DNA of 64,000 nt from Marispirochaeta sp. Lineage in GTDB: Bacteria > Spirochaetota > Spirochaetia > JC444 > Marispirochaetaceae. Positions 25,239-34,347 of the stretch are shown here, one piece after another. The stretch lies in contig NZ_OY764212.1 in assembly GCF_963668165.1 (NCBI RefSeq), forward strand, positions 930,001 through 994,000, read 5' to 3'. The first letter of the stretch is position 1; the number at the start of each line of letters is the position of its first letter. A model generated the notes under the pieces. That model was not told the DNA's origin. It made no database searches and saw only the letters and a list, made by a program, of their open reading frames with translations. The position numbers and the translations under genes were made by a program.

Positions 25239-26897
25239 TTACATCATGCCGCCCATGCCACCCATTCCGCCCATACCTCCCATGCCGGGAGCACCGCCGG
25301 GAGCTGCGGCTTCGGGCTCGGGGATGTCGGTAACGGTTGCTTCGGTAGTCAGAAGCAGGGCCGCGATGGATGCCGCGTTCTGCAGCGCTGAACGGGTAAC
25401 CTTGGCAGGATCAATAATTCCCGCCTTGATCATATCAATCCACTCCATTCTGGCGGCGTCAAAGCCGATTCCCTTCTTTTCGTGCTTCGCTTTCTCGGCG
25501 ACGATTGAGCCGTCAAGGCCGCAGTTCGCCGCGATCTGGCGGATTGGTTCTTCCAGGGCCCGGGTAACGATCCTGAACCCAACCTTTTCCTCTTCGGGAT
25601 AAGCTGAAAGATCGGCCTTTTCCAGTACGGCAACAGCCTGAATAAGGGTAAGTCCGCCGCCGGGAATTACCCCCTCTTCGATGGCTGCCCTGGTTGCAGA
25701 AAGGGCGTCCTCGACCCGGTGCTTCTTCTCTTTCAGTTCAACCTCGGTGGCTGCTCCTACATTAATAACCGCCACGCCGCCGGCCAGCTTGGCAAGCCGT
25801 TCCTGCAGCTTCTCGCGGTCGTAGTCGGAGCTTGTGTCATCGATCTGGGCTTTGATCTGGCCGATGCGGTCCTTGATGTCCGCGGCCTTGCCTTCACCAT
25901 TAATAATGGTGGTGTTCTCTTTCTCGACCTTGATGCTCTTGGCCCGGCCAAGCTGCTCCAGCTCAACGCTCTCAAGCTTGAGACCAAGCTCTTCGGAGAT
26001 GACCTGTCCGCCGGTAAGAATGGCGATGTCCTCGAGCATGGCCTTGCGGCGGTCTCCGAAGCCCGGAGCCTTGACGGCAACCGCGTTGAGGGTTCCCCGG
26101 ATGGTATTCACAACCAGGGTCGCCAGGGCTTCGCCTTCAACGTCCTCGGCAATAATCAGAATCGGCTTGCTGGCCTGGGCAACCTTTTCCAGGACCGGAA
26201 GCAGATCCTTCATGCTTGAGATCTTCTTGTCGTAAATCAGGATATAGGGATCGTCGAGAATCGCGGTCATGTTATCGCGGTTGGTAGCAAAATAGGGAGA
26301 AAGATACCCGCGGTCGAACTGCATACCTTCAACAAAATCGGTACTGGATTCGATGGTTTTGGATTCCTCCACGGTAATAACACCGTCCTTGCCGACCTTC
26401 TCCATGGCGTTGGCGATTTCATCGCCGATTTCCCGGTCATCGTTGGCGGAAATAGCCGCGACCTGGGAGATCTCTTCCTTGTCCTTGATATCCTTCGCTG
26501 CTTTGCGGATCTCTTCGACAGCGATCTCAACAGCCTTGTCGATACCGCGCTTGATGCCCATAGGATTGATCCCGGCAGCAACGCTCTTTAATCCCTCTTT
26601 ACAGATGGAATAGGCAAGCACAGTGGCTGTGGTGGTACCGTCTCCGGCGACATCGTTGGTTTTGGTGGCAACTTCTTTTAGCAACTGGGCACCCATGTTT
26701 TCAAAGGGGTCCTCCAGTTCGATCTCTTTTGCAACGGATACACCGTCTTTCGTTACCGTAGGAGCACCGAATTTCTTATCAAGAAGAACATTTCGTCCCT
26801 TCGGGCCCAGGGTAACCTTAACAGCGGCGGCAAGCTTCTCGACGCCCTTCAGAAGGCTCCTGCGCGCCTCTTCGTTGAACTGCAATTGTTTAGCCAT
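25239..26897 (-). CDS. groL: Chaperonin GroEL
   Basis: A 552-aa 60-kDa chaperonin that folds proteins in the cytoplasm with GroES. It shows the expected VTLGPKGRNVLLDKKFG, the ATP-binding VAGDGTTTATVLA, the IDKAVEIAVEEI region, and a C-terminal GGM repeat tail (GMGGMGGMGGMM). The true start is ATG at 26897 (MAKQLQFNEE) after an AGGAGAGG site; the frame upstream is only a spurious extension. groES is not adjacent, and no CIRCE element is seen in the upstream region, so HrcA control is not supported here. Confidence 0.97.
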   Translation of the reverse strand: MAKQLQFNEEARRSLLKGVEKLAAAVKVTLGPKGRNVLLDKKFGAPTVTKDGVSVAKEIELEDPFENMGAQLLKEVATKTNDVAGDGTTTATVLAYSICKEGLKSVAAGINPMGIKRGIDKAVEIAVEEIRKAAKDIKDKEEISQVAAISANDDREIGDEIANAMEKVGKDGVITVEESKTIESSTDFVEGMQFDRGYLSPYFATNRDNMTAILDDPYILIYDKKISSMKDLLPVLEKVAQASKPILIIAEDVEGEALATLVVNTIRGTLNAVAVKAPGFGDRRKAMLEDIAILTGGQVISEELGLKLESVELEQLGRAKSIKVEKENTTIINGEGKAADIKDRIGQIKAQIDDTSSDYDREKLQERLAKLAGGVAVINVGAATEVELKEKKHRVEDALSATRAAIEEGVIPGGGLTLIQAVAVLEKADLSAYPEEEKVGFRIVTRALEEPIRQIAANCGLDGSIVAEKAKHEKKGIGFDAARMEWIDMIKAGIIDPAKVTRSALQNAASIAALLLTTEATVTDIPEPEAAAPGGAPGMGGMGGMGGMGGMM

Positions 26898-26954
26898 TTT
26901 TAATACACCTCTCCTAACAGTGGTAATTTTAATAGTGCATTGGAATTGATATAG

Positions 26955-26983
26955 AAGATACAAATTCTTATTGCTTTCATCAA
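26955..26983 (-). promoter_or_regulatory. Predicted groEL promoter
   Basis: On the minus strand TTGATG (26978-26983) and TATCTT (26955-26960) are spaced by 17 bases. The start would be near 26948, leaving a leader of about 50 bases with the AGGAGAGG site. Confidence 0.45.
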
Positions 26984-27057
26984 CCAATAGGTGGAGGTTT
27001 TGTACCATTTTTTCACCATCCCTTGACTTATTTCGCCCTTTAAGGCCACATAAAGGG

Positions 27058-28695
27058 GTGAAAAAGCGGTTTCCTTTTACCTGCGGGATTTGTATCCGTC
27101 CATTTTACGCATACCGGGACAGTGACCGGGAGATACTGGACTATCTGCAGAAAAGACTCTCAGAGGAGGAATTTGCCTTTTTCTGGAATCTCCCGCGGAA
27201 TGTTCATGTCCCCGGATCGGAAGAGAGAAACCAGCTGCCTCAGGGAAAACACGCTTTGCCTCATGCCCTGCTGCGAACCGACGAGATTGAGGAGGAACTT
27301 CTGCTCCATCGGGGAAACCGGAAAACCGGATCGCAGGAATACCTGTTTCCGGCTTTCCCTGCGCCCTTCCGCAAGGCCTTGCGAAAGATCTATGCGGAAA
27401 GGGGTCGGCTTTTCTTCGAAAAAGAGGACAGGCTTGTCTGTATCGATAATGGAGACAAGAGCTGTTTTCCCATGATGCGAATAAACGGCTGCGAAAGCCG
27501 GCGTCACATTTACCGGCAGATGCGACAGCTTCGGCGCAGAGTACAAGTCGACCGCTCTGCCGCAGTTATTATACTCAATCCTGCCACAATAGAGACAGCC
27601 CGGAACGCAGCCTCTCTTCTGATCAGTCTGGGCACCAAATTCCGTTTTGATACCATCGAGCTGGACGAACTCCTGCAACTGCCGGGCTGCAGTACCGCTC
27701 CGGGAAGTACGGAAGAGCTCCCCCCGTTCCCCCTCCACCCGGCGCAGCCTCTTTTGACAGATCCCAGAAGCCGCTTCCTGCGGGAAATTCCCTGGGACCA
27801 TCCAAAAGAGTCCCGGCTGCTCAGGCTGACCAGGGTACTTCGGCCCGACGGCAACGGAGAAGAAGAAAAAGAGTGCGGGACCTTCCCTGTTCCTGAAAGG
27901 AGTCTTATTGCCCATATGCCGGGAGATGTAGAGATGTGTGAACAGGATGTTTCCGCCTGGTTCTCCCGGGGAGAGTTTGCAGGACTCTCCCTGGCAGGAA
28001 GAGCTGATTTTCTGTTCTCCCCCTCCTCAGCCTGGATAGAAACTTCAGAGACCCGGATTTCCTCCAGGCGGATCGGATCATTCTCATTTCAGAACGGTTC
28101 CATCCGGGGCTTACGGGACAGCTGCACCTTTGATTCTGAAGAGTTTTCCGGATCCGGACGCCTGGTGCGGGACTACTTTTTTGTGGCCGGGGACAACAGG
28201 CTCTGCATCTCCTGTTTTATTACCTTTCCGGATTGCAGGCCGGGAGTGGAGATAAAATCCTACGGATTATGTGAAATCCCTCTGCACATGGCTGACGGAC
28301 TGCCTCAGGTCGATGTCCATTATCCGGAGGAAGAAGCATCCCCCATTCGAATTGAACACATGGAGACAGCCCTGCTGCACGGAACAGGTTTCTCATTTTC
28401 AAGCAGAACTGCGTGCTTAAGCCTGGTTTTCGCGGACTATCAGACACGGGTCAAAGAACTGCCCCTGGCTCTCAGGGACGGAGTACTTCGTCTGAATCCG
28501 GGAGGAAGCTACCGGAGTTTTGCAGGAGAAAGGGTACACGGACTCCAGGAACGCTTCAGCATGGTACTCAGCCTTGATCCGCTATCTTCCTCTGCCGGTC
28601 CGCAGCGGCCGCTGGCACCGCTGCTCCCTTTTCTGGAGAGCCACCAGATCTGCTTCACACCACAGAAGAGTCGGGAAAAGTCAGTCAGATTCTGA
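27058..28695 (+). CDS. Unrecognised 545-aa protein
   Basis: No family recognised. The protein has no signal peptide or membrane segment. A basic cysteine-bearing stretch (SCFPMMRINGCESRRHIYRQM) lies in the first third. The last third is rich in beta-strand patterns. The start is uncertain: GTG at 27058 gives KKRFPFTCGICIRPFYAY as the N-terminus, while the frame is open back to 26971. A GGTGGAGG at 26990-26997 would fit an ATT at 27007. It is divergent from groEL and its 3' end overlaps birA by 15 bases. Confidence 0.55.
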   Translation: MKKRFPFTCGICIRPFYAYRDSDREILDYLQKRLSEEEFAFFWNLPRNVHVPGSEERNQLPQGKHALPHALLRTDEIEEELLLHRGNRKTGSQEYLFPAFPAPFRKALRKIYAERGRLFFEKEDRLVCIDNGDKSCFPMMRINGCESRRHIYRQMRQLRRRVQVDRSAAVIILNPATIETARNAASLLISLGTKFRFDTIELDELLQLPGCSTAPGSTEELPPFPLHPAQPLLTDPRSRFLREIPWDHPKESRLLRLTRVLRPDGNGEEEKECGTFPVPERSLIAHMPGDVEMCEQDVSAWFSRGEFAGLSLAGRADFLFSPSSAWIETSETRISSRRIGSFSFQNGSIRGLRDSCTFDSEEFSGSGRLVRDYFFVAGDNRLCISCFITFPDCRPGVEIKSYGLCEIPLHMADGLPQVDVHYPEEEASPIRIEHMETALLHGTGFSFSSRTACLSLVFADYQTRVKELPLALRDGVLRLNPGGSYRSFAGERVHGLQERFSMVLSLDPLSSSAGPQRPLAPLLPFLESHQICFTPQKSREKSVRF

Positions 28696-29454
28696 TTCCG
28701 CGGCTTGTGAATCATCAAAAGCAAGCTCACCGCTTACCAGAGGGAAGCGTCGCCCTTCCCGGTCTTCAAGCATGAGGCCTCCGTCGACAGCAAGGCCCAG
28801 AACGCGGACGCGGAAGGAATCCCGCGTTTCCGCTGCTCCGGGATAAACGGTAACCATGGAACCGGCTCCGTAAAGCCGGCGGTTTATCTGCTTCTGCCAG
28901 CCCTGTACTGCCAGGGCAGTTTTCAGCTCCGAGAGCAGAGGAGAAAGAACAGTAAGTGGAGACTCCTCCCTTCCGGTGGCACGTAAGATAGATGCGGCTG
29001 GACGCCGTAAGTCTGGTGTAATTTCAGGGGTGATCAGATTCAGCCCTATGCCGATAAAAAACCAGTCTCCACGGCCCTGGCACAGGATTCCCGCGATCTT
29101 TCCATCATTCAGCAGCAGATCATTGGGCCACTTGATCCGCGGTTCAAGCCCCCAGCGCTTCTCCAGCAGCAGGGAGAGTCCCAGACCGCAGCGCAGTGAA
29201 AGGGCTGCCGGACCAAAAGGAATGTCCCCCGCCTTAAGAGCCAGGGTAAAGAGCAGGTTCCTGCCCCGGGGAGAATCCCAGCGCCGTGCTGCAATCCGGC
29301 CGCGACCGGCGGTCTGAAAATCCGCAGCAATCACGAAACCCGAATTCCCGCCCTCTGCGGCAAGCGCTGCCGCATCCTCCATGGTAGAACCGGTCTCGTG
29401 CAGATGATAGACGGGGGCGGAAAAAAAGGGATTTGGAATGCTCAGCTCAGTCAA
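28681..29454 (-). CDS. birA: Biotin--[acetyl-CoA-carboxylase] ligase
   Basis: A 257-aa ligase that activates biotin with ATP and joins it to carboxylase lysines. Motifs are ETGSTMEDA, the biotin and ATP loop TAGRGRIAARRWDSPRGRNLLF, IKWPNDLLLNDGKIAGIL and FFIGIGLNL. It lacks the N-terminal helix-turn-helix of E. coli BirA, so it is a class I enzyme without repressor function. It overlaps the mnmA stop-proximal region by eight bases and so is likely co-transcribed with it. Confidence 0.93.
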   Translation of the reverse strand: MTELSIPNPFFSAPVYHLHETGSTMEDAAALAAEGGNSGFVIAADFQTAGRGRIAARRWDSPRGRNLLFTLALKAGDIPFGPAALSLRCGLGLSLLLEKRWGLEPRIKWPNDLLLNDGKIAGILCQGRGDWFFIGIGLNLITPEITPDLRRPAASILRATGREESPLTVLSPLLSELKTALAVQGWQKQINRRLYGAGSMVTVYPGAAETRDSFRVRVLGLAVDGGLMLEDREGRRFPLVSGELAFDDSQAAESESD

Positions 29455-30535
29455 TAATGCCTCCCCCTAAAACCAGGCCGTCCCGGTAGAAAACCGCCGA
29501 CTGGCCGGGGGTGACGGCTTCCTGCCGGGAGAGGGTAACCCGGGCTCTTGAATCTTCTCCGGTACGGACCCGGCAGGGTCTCCCCGGGGAATTATAGCGG
29601 ATTTTTACCTCTCCTTCAAAATCCGCCGGGACTTTGCGGAAAAACCAGTTGCATCCGCTTATGCCGAACTCCCGGGTTCCCAGCTCCTCGCGGCGGCCCA
29701 CAATGACCCGATTTTCCACAGGATCTACAGCCACGACAAACCAGGGGCCGTTTCCCAGCCCCAGCCCCTGACGCTGGCCGATTGTATAGTTGATGTATCC
29801 CTTGTGGTTCCCCAGAAGATTCCCTGAGGTATCCACAATCTCTCCCGGGAGATTTCCCCTCCGGCTGCCGGTAAACCCGGCAATAAAATCCCCGTAGTGT
29901 CCGTGGACAAAACAGGCATCCTGACTCTCCCTCGCGGCTGCAGAGGGCAGTCCATGCTCCTTTGCCAGGGCTACAACCTCGGTCTTTTTCATCTTCCCCA
30001 GGGGAAACACAAAGTTCGGCAGAAGTTCTTTGGGAATCTGATAGAGCATATAGCTCTGGTCCTTGCGCGTATCCAGACCGCGACGGAGAAAGAGGCCTTC
30101 GTCGGTATCTTCCACCCGCACATAGTGACCTGTTGCCATCTTCAGGCTTTCTCCCGGCGCGAGAAAGCCGGAACCCAGCAGTCGTGTTTCAAGGCGGCGG
30201 TAAAAGGCGGAAAAGCGCAGCCGCTGGTTGCAGCGCACGCAGGGGTTCGGTGTTTTACCTTCCAGGTAGGAAGCAACAAAATCGCCCACCACCGCTTCGG
30301 TAAACTCCTCCTGGAGGTCCTCAATGATATAGCTGATCCCAAGATGGGCACAGGCTTCCCTGGCCCGGGCCAGCAGCTCCGCGGAACAGCAATCGCCGTC
30401 GGGCCAGATATAGTGGCTGACCCCCACCAGCCGGGAGTTATGCTTCTGCAGCAGAAACGCGGCAACCGAGGAGTCCACTCCGCCGGACATTCCTACAGCT
30501 ACCGGTGTGTCGGAATCAATTGTAAAAGCTGACAT
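29447..30535 (-). CDS. mnmA: tRNA-specific 2-thiouridylase MnmA
   Basis: A 362-aa enzyme that thiolates U34 of Lys, Glu and Gln tRNAs. The PP-loop is GMSGGVDSSVAAFLL. The catalytic Cys pair is in NPCVRCNQRLRF and SQDACFVHGHY. The family segment GRRGNLPGEIVD and the RQGLGLGNG region are present. The start follows a weak GAG site. It is the first gene of a two-gene operon with birA. Confidence 0.95.
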   Translation of the reverse strand: MSAFTIDSDTPVAVGMSGGVDSSVAAFLLQKHNSRLVGVSHYIWPDGDCCSAELLARAREACAHLGISYIIEDLQEEFTEAVVGDFVASYLEGKTPNPCVRCNQRLRFSAFYRRLETRLLGSGFLAPGESLKMATGHYVRVEDTDEGLFLRRGLDTRKDQSYMLYQIPKELLPNFVFPLGKMKKTEVVALAKEHGLPSAAARESQDACFVHGHYGDFIAGFTGSRRGNLPGEIVDTSGNLLGNHKGYINYTIGQRQGLGLGNGPWFVVAVDPVENRVIVGRREELGTREFGISGCNWFFRKVPADFEGEVKIRYNSPGRPCRVRTGEDSRARVTLSRQEAVTPGQSAVFYRDGLVLGGGIID

Positions 30536-30580
30536 GATTACTCATACTACACAGATTTGAAGAAAAAGAAAATAGGGGAA

Positions 30581-31909
30581 TCAGGTCCCGGTCAATTTTA
30601 TTACTCCCTGTTCACGGTCCAGGTAAAAGGTTCCCCGGGGAATCGTAGTGTTCACTCGAAAGATAACCTGGCAGATCTCAATGGTAACCCCGGGATAAAT
30701 TGAGTCCCTGACCATGATCCGGGCCTCGGGACGGAGATTAACCTCCCGCAGGACTGCGGAAGCCGATTCCTTCAACTCTTCCAGTTCCTGACGCATCCGC
30801 AACAGATACTCATCGCTTCGTTCAGGTTTGTTTTCACCTAACTGCCGGGCAAGCATCTCTTCCCGCTCTTTCAGCTCGGCATAAAGCTTCAGTTTACGGA
30901 AGTCGGAACCGCAGCGTATTATGGTGGTCCGACCCGCAGGATGACCAAGCTGCTGGGCCTCCAGTCCCTCTACCGCCTGAATGGTAGAGTTGAATATACG
31001 CCCTTTTTCGCCGCAGCGTACAAAGCCAAGAGTAGAAATACTGCTTTGCAGGATTACCCCATTTACAGAGACCGATCCCCGGCATTCCAGATCGAGGTTT
31101 TCGATAAAACGGGCCTTGACCGCTCCGCCGACTTTCAGGGTTCCTGGTTCCCTGCCGAGAATACCCCCTTCTACCGTAAGATCTCCCTTTACCTTAACCT
31201 CCGTTACATCAAGAGGCACGGCCGCGTGAAGATCTCCTGCGCAGCTGAAGGTGAATCCGTCGCAAATCTCTCCCCGGAGGACCACATCCCCGGGGTAGCG
31301 GATATTTCCGCTGTGAAAGTCTACTCCCCCGAGTTCAAGAACTTTGGTTATGGAAAAACGCAGTCTCTGCAGGGAAAAACGCCCAGCTATGGAGGCCCGG
31401 ATATAATCGCCGTCACGATAGGTGTTGTCCCCGGGTTCAAAGGGAATGCGCTTTTTCAGTCCCGGTTCCAGTTCACGTCCGGTAACAGTACGTCCAGGGG
31501 TCCCGGGACTGGGAGGCTGATACCGCCCCAGAGCTTCGTCTTTATGTACAATAATAAAAGGCCGCGCCTCCCGAAAGTCCACCCGACCGCCCTGTTCCTT
31601 ACCATAGAGCCGCAGGTTGAACAGCTTTTGGGAGAGCTTCAGATACGCCGGGTCCGCGTCCTCCGCGGGGGTTCCCCCTGCCAGAAGAACAGAAACAGGG
31701 TCCTTTGCAGTATCAAGTTCGGACAGGGCTTTTTTAATTCCTTCATCCACAATACCTGATACAATGCCGGCATTATCAAGCTCGGCCTTAATATCCTGCA
31801 TCCCCAGTGACCGTCCTTCGGCAACAGCAGGATGGAGAATCCCCGAAGCTTTCATCTCATCATCAGAAACGGTAATAACCAGGCGGGCGTCGCGGTTACG
31901 TATACCCAT
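30581..31909 (-). CDS. FapA/DUF342-family protein
   Basis: A 442-aa protein. The N-terminal part (about 1-150) and the repeated glycine-rich beta-solenoid in the middle (VDFHSGNIRYPGDVVLRGEI, then KVKGDLTVEGGILGR and EPGTLKVGGAVKARF) match FapA/DUF342 proteins. In Vibrio FapA aids polar flagellar control; in spirochaetes the role is not settled. A helical stretch (LKLYAELKEREEMLARQL) precedes a conserved end. The start has no clear ribosome site. It is transcribed divergently from argR, across a perfect palindrome. Confidence 0.8.
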   Translation of the reverse strand: MGIRNRDARLVITVSDDEMKASGILHPAVAEGRSLGMQDIKAELDNAGIVSGIVDEGIKKALSELDTAKDPVSVLLAGGTPAEDADPAYLKLSQKLFNLRLYGKEQGGRVDFREARPFIIVHKDEALGRYQPPSPGTPGRTVTGRELEPGLKKRIPFEPGDNTYRDGDYIRASIAGRFSLQRLRFSITKVLELGGVDFHSGNIRYPGDVVLRGEICDGFTFSCAGDLHAAVPLDVTEVKVKGDLTVEGGILGREPGTLKVGGAVKARFIENLDLECRGSVSVNGVILQSSISTLGFVRCGEKGRIFNSTIQAVEGLEAQQLGHPAGRTTIIRCGSDFRKLKLYAELKEREEMLARQLGENKPERSDEYLLRMRQELEELKESASAVLREVNLRPEARIMVRDSIYPGVTIEICQVIFRVNTTIPRGTFYLDREQGVIKLTGT

Positions 31910-31930
31910 ACTATTTATATCGGCGAAAGC

Positions 31931-31953
31931 CTGTAAAACTGACAGTTTTACAG
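31931..31953. promoter_or_regulatory. Perfect 23-bp palindrome between fapA and argR
   Basis: Arms CTGTAAAACTG and CAGTTTTACAG flank a single A. It lies 22 bases before the fapA-like start and about 85 bases before argR. A symmetric site this good in a divergent promoter region is likely an operator, though it does not match the ArgR consensus. Confidence 0.5.
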
Positions 31954-32038
31954 AAATTTACCCTTCACTGCTTGCACGAATTCGATTTTTATGCAATTTT
32001 ATACACCTATACGGAATAAATATACAAACGAGAGTGGG

Positions 32039-32509
32039 ATGAAACTGCGGGACGACAGGCTTCGCTTAATTATGCGAATCATCAAGGAAAATCGCATCTC
32101 CAGCCAGGAGGCGCTTCTGGGAGAGCTGGTGAAACAGGGAATCAGCGTTACTCAGGCTACCCTTTCGCGGGACCTCAAACTGCTGAAAGTGGGAAAGGTT
32201 TCCGACGGCTGGAACGGTTACTATTACACCCTTCCGGAATCCGATGTGCCGCCGGATATTCAGCGTACCTTTATTCAGGATCTGCAGCGGGGTTTTCTTT
32301 CCCTGGATTTTTCCGGACAGATCGGCGTCATAAAAACTCTCCAGGGTCACGCTGACAGTGTGGCCTTTGCCATCGACCGGTTTAATCTGGACTGTATCCT
32401 TGGAACCATTGCCGGAGACGACACCATCTTTCTGGTATTAAAGGAAGAGAACGGACCGGAAGACCTTATACGCTATCTTGGCAGTTTTATGCCGGACCTC
32501 GAGCTGTAA
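32039..32509 (+). CDS. argR: Arginine repressor ArgR
   Basis: A 156-aa regulator that senses arginine. The N-terminal winged helix has the family pattern ISSQEALLGELVKQGISV then TQATLSRDLKLL. The C-terminal arginine-binding domain has FSGQIGVIKTLQGHADSVAFAID and the GTIAGDDTIFLVL segment that binds arginine. The ATG at 32039 follows GAGAGTGGG. It stands first in the arg cluster, 14 bases before argC, so it probably represses its own operon. The AT-rich leader from 31985 to 32035 may hold ARG boxes but no clear match was made. Confidence 0.92.
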   Translation: MKLRDDRLRLIMRIIKENRISSQEALLGELVKQGISVTQATLSRDLKLLKVGKVSDGWNGYYYTLPESDVPPDIQRTFIQDLQRGFLSLDFSGQIGVIKTLQGHADSVAFAIDRFNLDCILGTIAGDDTIFLVLKEENGPEDLIRYLGSFMPDLEL

Positions 32510-32523
32510 AGGAAGCACAGAAC

Positions 32524-33543
32524 ATGAAAGCAGCAATTCTCGGTTCAACCGGATATACCGGAATGTTACTCGCCAGACTTCTTGCGGAGCACCCCGCTGT
32601 AGAGAAACTACTGCCGGTCTCTTCCTCCAGGGCCGGGACCGCAATACAGGCGGTGGATAACGGATTCACGGCAACCGCAAAGCTGGGCCGTCCTGAATAC
32701 CTCAGCATCGAAGAGATGAGCGTGGAGAAGCCGGACATTGTTTTTGCCGGGCTGCCCCACCTGGCCTCCGCGAAGGTATGCGCACCTTTTATCGGAAAAA
32801 GCATCGTCATCGACCTGTCGGCGGATTTTCGTCTCACCGACAAGGAACTGTTTGCCGCCGCCTACGGTTCTCCCGCCCCCGAGGCGGCCTTTCCGCCGGT
32901 CTACGGCCTCTGCGAAATTTATGAAGAAGCTGTTAAAAAGGCGGATCTTATCGCCAATCCCGGCTGCTATCCCACCGCCACCCTGCTGCCCCTGCTGCCT
33001 GTTCTGAAAGAGGGGCTGGCGGAAGGCCCGGTTGTGGTCAACGCGATCTCCGGAATTTCCGGGGCAGGAAAAAAGAGCCAGGAGAACTATCTTTTCTGCG
33101 AACGCAGCGAGAACGCCGGAGCCTACAGTCCCGGAAGAAGTCACCGCCACTGGGCGGAAATGACCGACCAGCTGCAGGTCAACAAAATTCCGGAGGAGCT
33201 CTACTTTACCCCCCACCTGGCCCCTTTACGGAGGGGGATGGCGGTAAGCACTACCCTGAAGGCGAAAGCCGGTGTTACGGAAGAGGCAATCCGTCAGGTC
33301 TATCAAAAAGTCTATGACCGGCAGCCTTTTGTACGGCTCCTGGAAGATAAACTTCCCCAGACACGGGAAGTCTGGGGATCCAACCGCTGCGATATCGCCT
33401 TTCGGCTGCAGGAGAACCGGCTCTACCTCTTCTCCTGTATTGATAATCTGGTAAAAGGGGCTTCCGGCCAGGCAGTCCAGAACATGAATATCCGCTTTGG
33501 TTTTGATGTGACCGCAGGTCTGGCGTTATCTGGAATGGTGTGA
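32524..33543 (+). CDS. argC: N-acetyl-gamma-glutamyl-phosphate reductase
   Basis: A 339-aa enzyme for the third step of arginine synthesis, reducing acetylglutamyl phosphate with NADPH. It has the Rossmann start AAILGSTGYTGMLLARLL, the catalytic Cys in NPGCYPTATLLPLLP, and the NAISGISGAGK segment. It follows argR and overlaps the argB ribosome region, in the order of a normal arg operon. Confidence 0.96.
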   Translation: MKAAILGSTGYTGMLLARLLAEHPAVEKLLPVSSSRAGTAIQAVDNGFTATAKLGRPEYLSIEEMSVEKPDIVFAGLPHLASAKVCAPFIGKSIVIDLSADFRLTDKELFAAAYGSPAPEAAFPPVYGLCEIYEEAVKKADLIANPGCYPTATLLPLLPVLKEGLAEGPVVVNAISGISGAGKKSQENYLFCERSENAGAYSPGRSHRHWAEMTDQLQVNKIPEELYFTPHLAPLRRGMAVSTTLKAKAGVTEEAIRQVYQKVYDRQPFVRLLEDKLPQTREVWGSNRCDIAFRLQENRLYLFSCIDNLVKGASGQAVQNMNIRFGFDVTAGLALSGMV

Positions 33544-33545
33544 GT

Positions 33546-34310
33546 ATGGCTGAAATCTGTATCATCAAAATAGGCGGACGACCTCTGGCTGAACCTCATA
33601 GTCTGAAGATCCTCTGCGGCGAACTGGAGAAGATTCGCCGTGAAACCGTAGTGGCCGTAGTCCACGGGGGGGGAAGCGAGGTAAGCCGGATTTCCCGGAT
33701 TTTCGGCCTGGAACCGGTATTCATCGACGGTCTCCGGAGTACCAGCGAGGAGGAGATGGCCGTGGTCGAGATGGTCCTCGCCGGCAGAATGAACACCCTG
33801 CTCGTCCGTTCCCTGGCCTCGAGGGGAGTACGGGCCGTAGGACTCTCCGGATGCGACGCGGGGATGGTGATCGCTGAAGCCGCGGCGCCTCAAAGCCGTA
33901 CCGGCCGGATTGTGAAAACCGACGGAACGCTTATTTCAGACCTTATACAGGGAGGGTATCTGCCGGTCTGCTCCTCCGTAGCCATGGATACCGCGGGAGA
34001 GTCCCTGAACATAAACGCCGATGAGGCCGCCCTGGAGATAGCGGCTGCGGTAAACGCCTCCCGCCTGGTCTACCTTTCCGATGTTCCCGGAATTCTGCTG
34101 GACGAAGAGATTGTTCCTTTGCTGGAACCAGTCGAAGCGGAGAAAAAGATTGCCGCAGGAGAGATCGCCGGAGGCATGATTCCCAAGGTCCGCTCCTCCT
34201 TCCAGGGTCTTTCCCGGGGAATCGGAGAGATAATCATAGGAAGCTGCGACAAAGAGGGAGACCTGCAGTCCCTGCTGCAGGGTTCTGGAACCCACCTGCG
34301 GCTGCAATAG
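33546..34310 (+). CDS. argB: Acetylglutamate kinase
   Basis: A 254-aa kinase for the second step of arginine synthesis. It has KIGGRPLAEP, the VHGGGSEVSRI loop, the NINADEAALEIA motif and the GGMIPKVRSS loop. The ATG at 33546 is chosen; a GTG at 33540 overlaps the argC stop. The protein begins almost directly with the first strand, so it lacks the N-terminal helix found in arginine-inhibited hexameric kinases. This suggests an E. coli-like form not inhibited by arginine. argA, argJ, argF and argH are not in this window. Confidence 0.94.
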   Translation: MAEICIIKIGGRPLAEPHSLKILCGELEKIRRETVVAVVHGGGSEVSRISRIFGLEPVFIDGLRSTSEEEMAVVEMVLAGRMNTLLVRSLASRGVRAVGLSGCDAGMVIAEAAAPQSRTGRIVKTDGTLISDLIQGGYLPVCSSVAMDTAGESLNINADEAALEIAAAVNASRLVYLSDVPGILLDEEIVPLLEPVEAEKKIAAGEIAGGMIPKVRSSFQGLSRGIGEIIIGSCDKEGDLQSLLQGSGTHLRLQ

Positions 34311-34347
34311 TCTAAACCGTTAACAAAGGGTCAAAGGAGATAAAAGC

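Noticed and set aside
26898..26990. CIRCE element upstream of groEL
   Set aside because: No TTAGCACTC/GAGTGCTAA inverted repeat is present in the region.
26898..27008. N-terminal extension of groEL by 37 codons
   Set aside because: GroEL proteins start with MAKQ or similar, and the AGGAGAGG site stands before that ATG at 26897.
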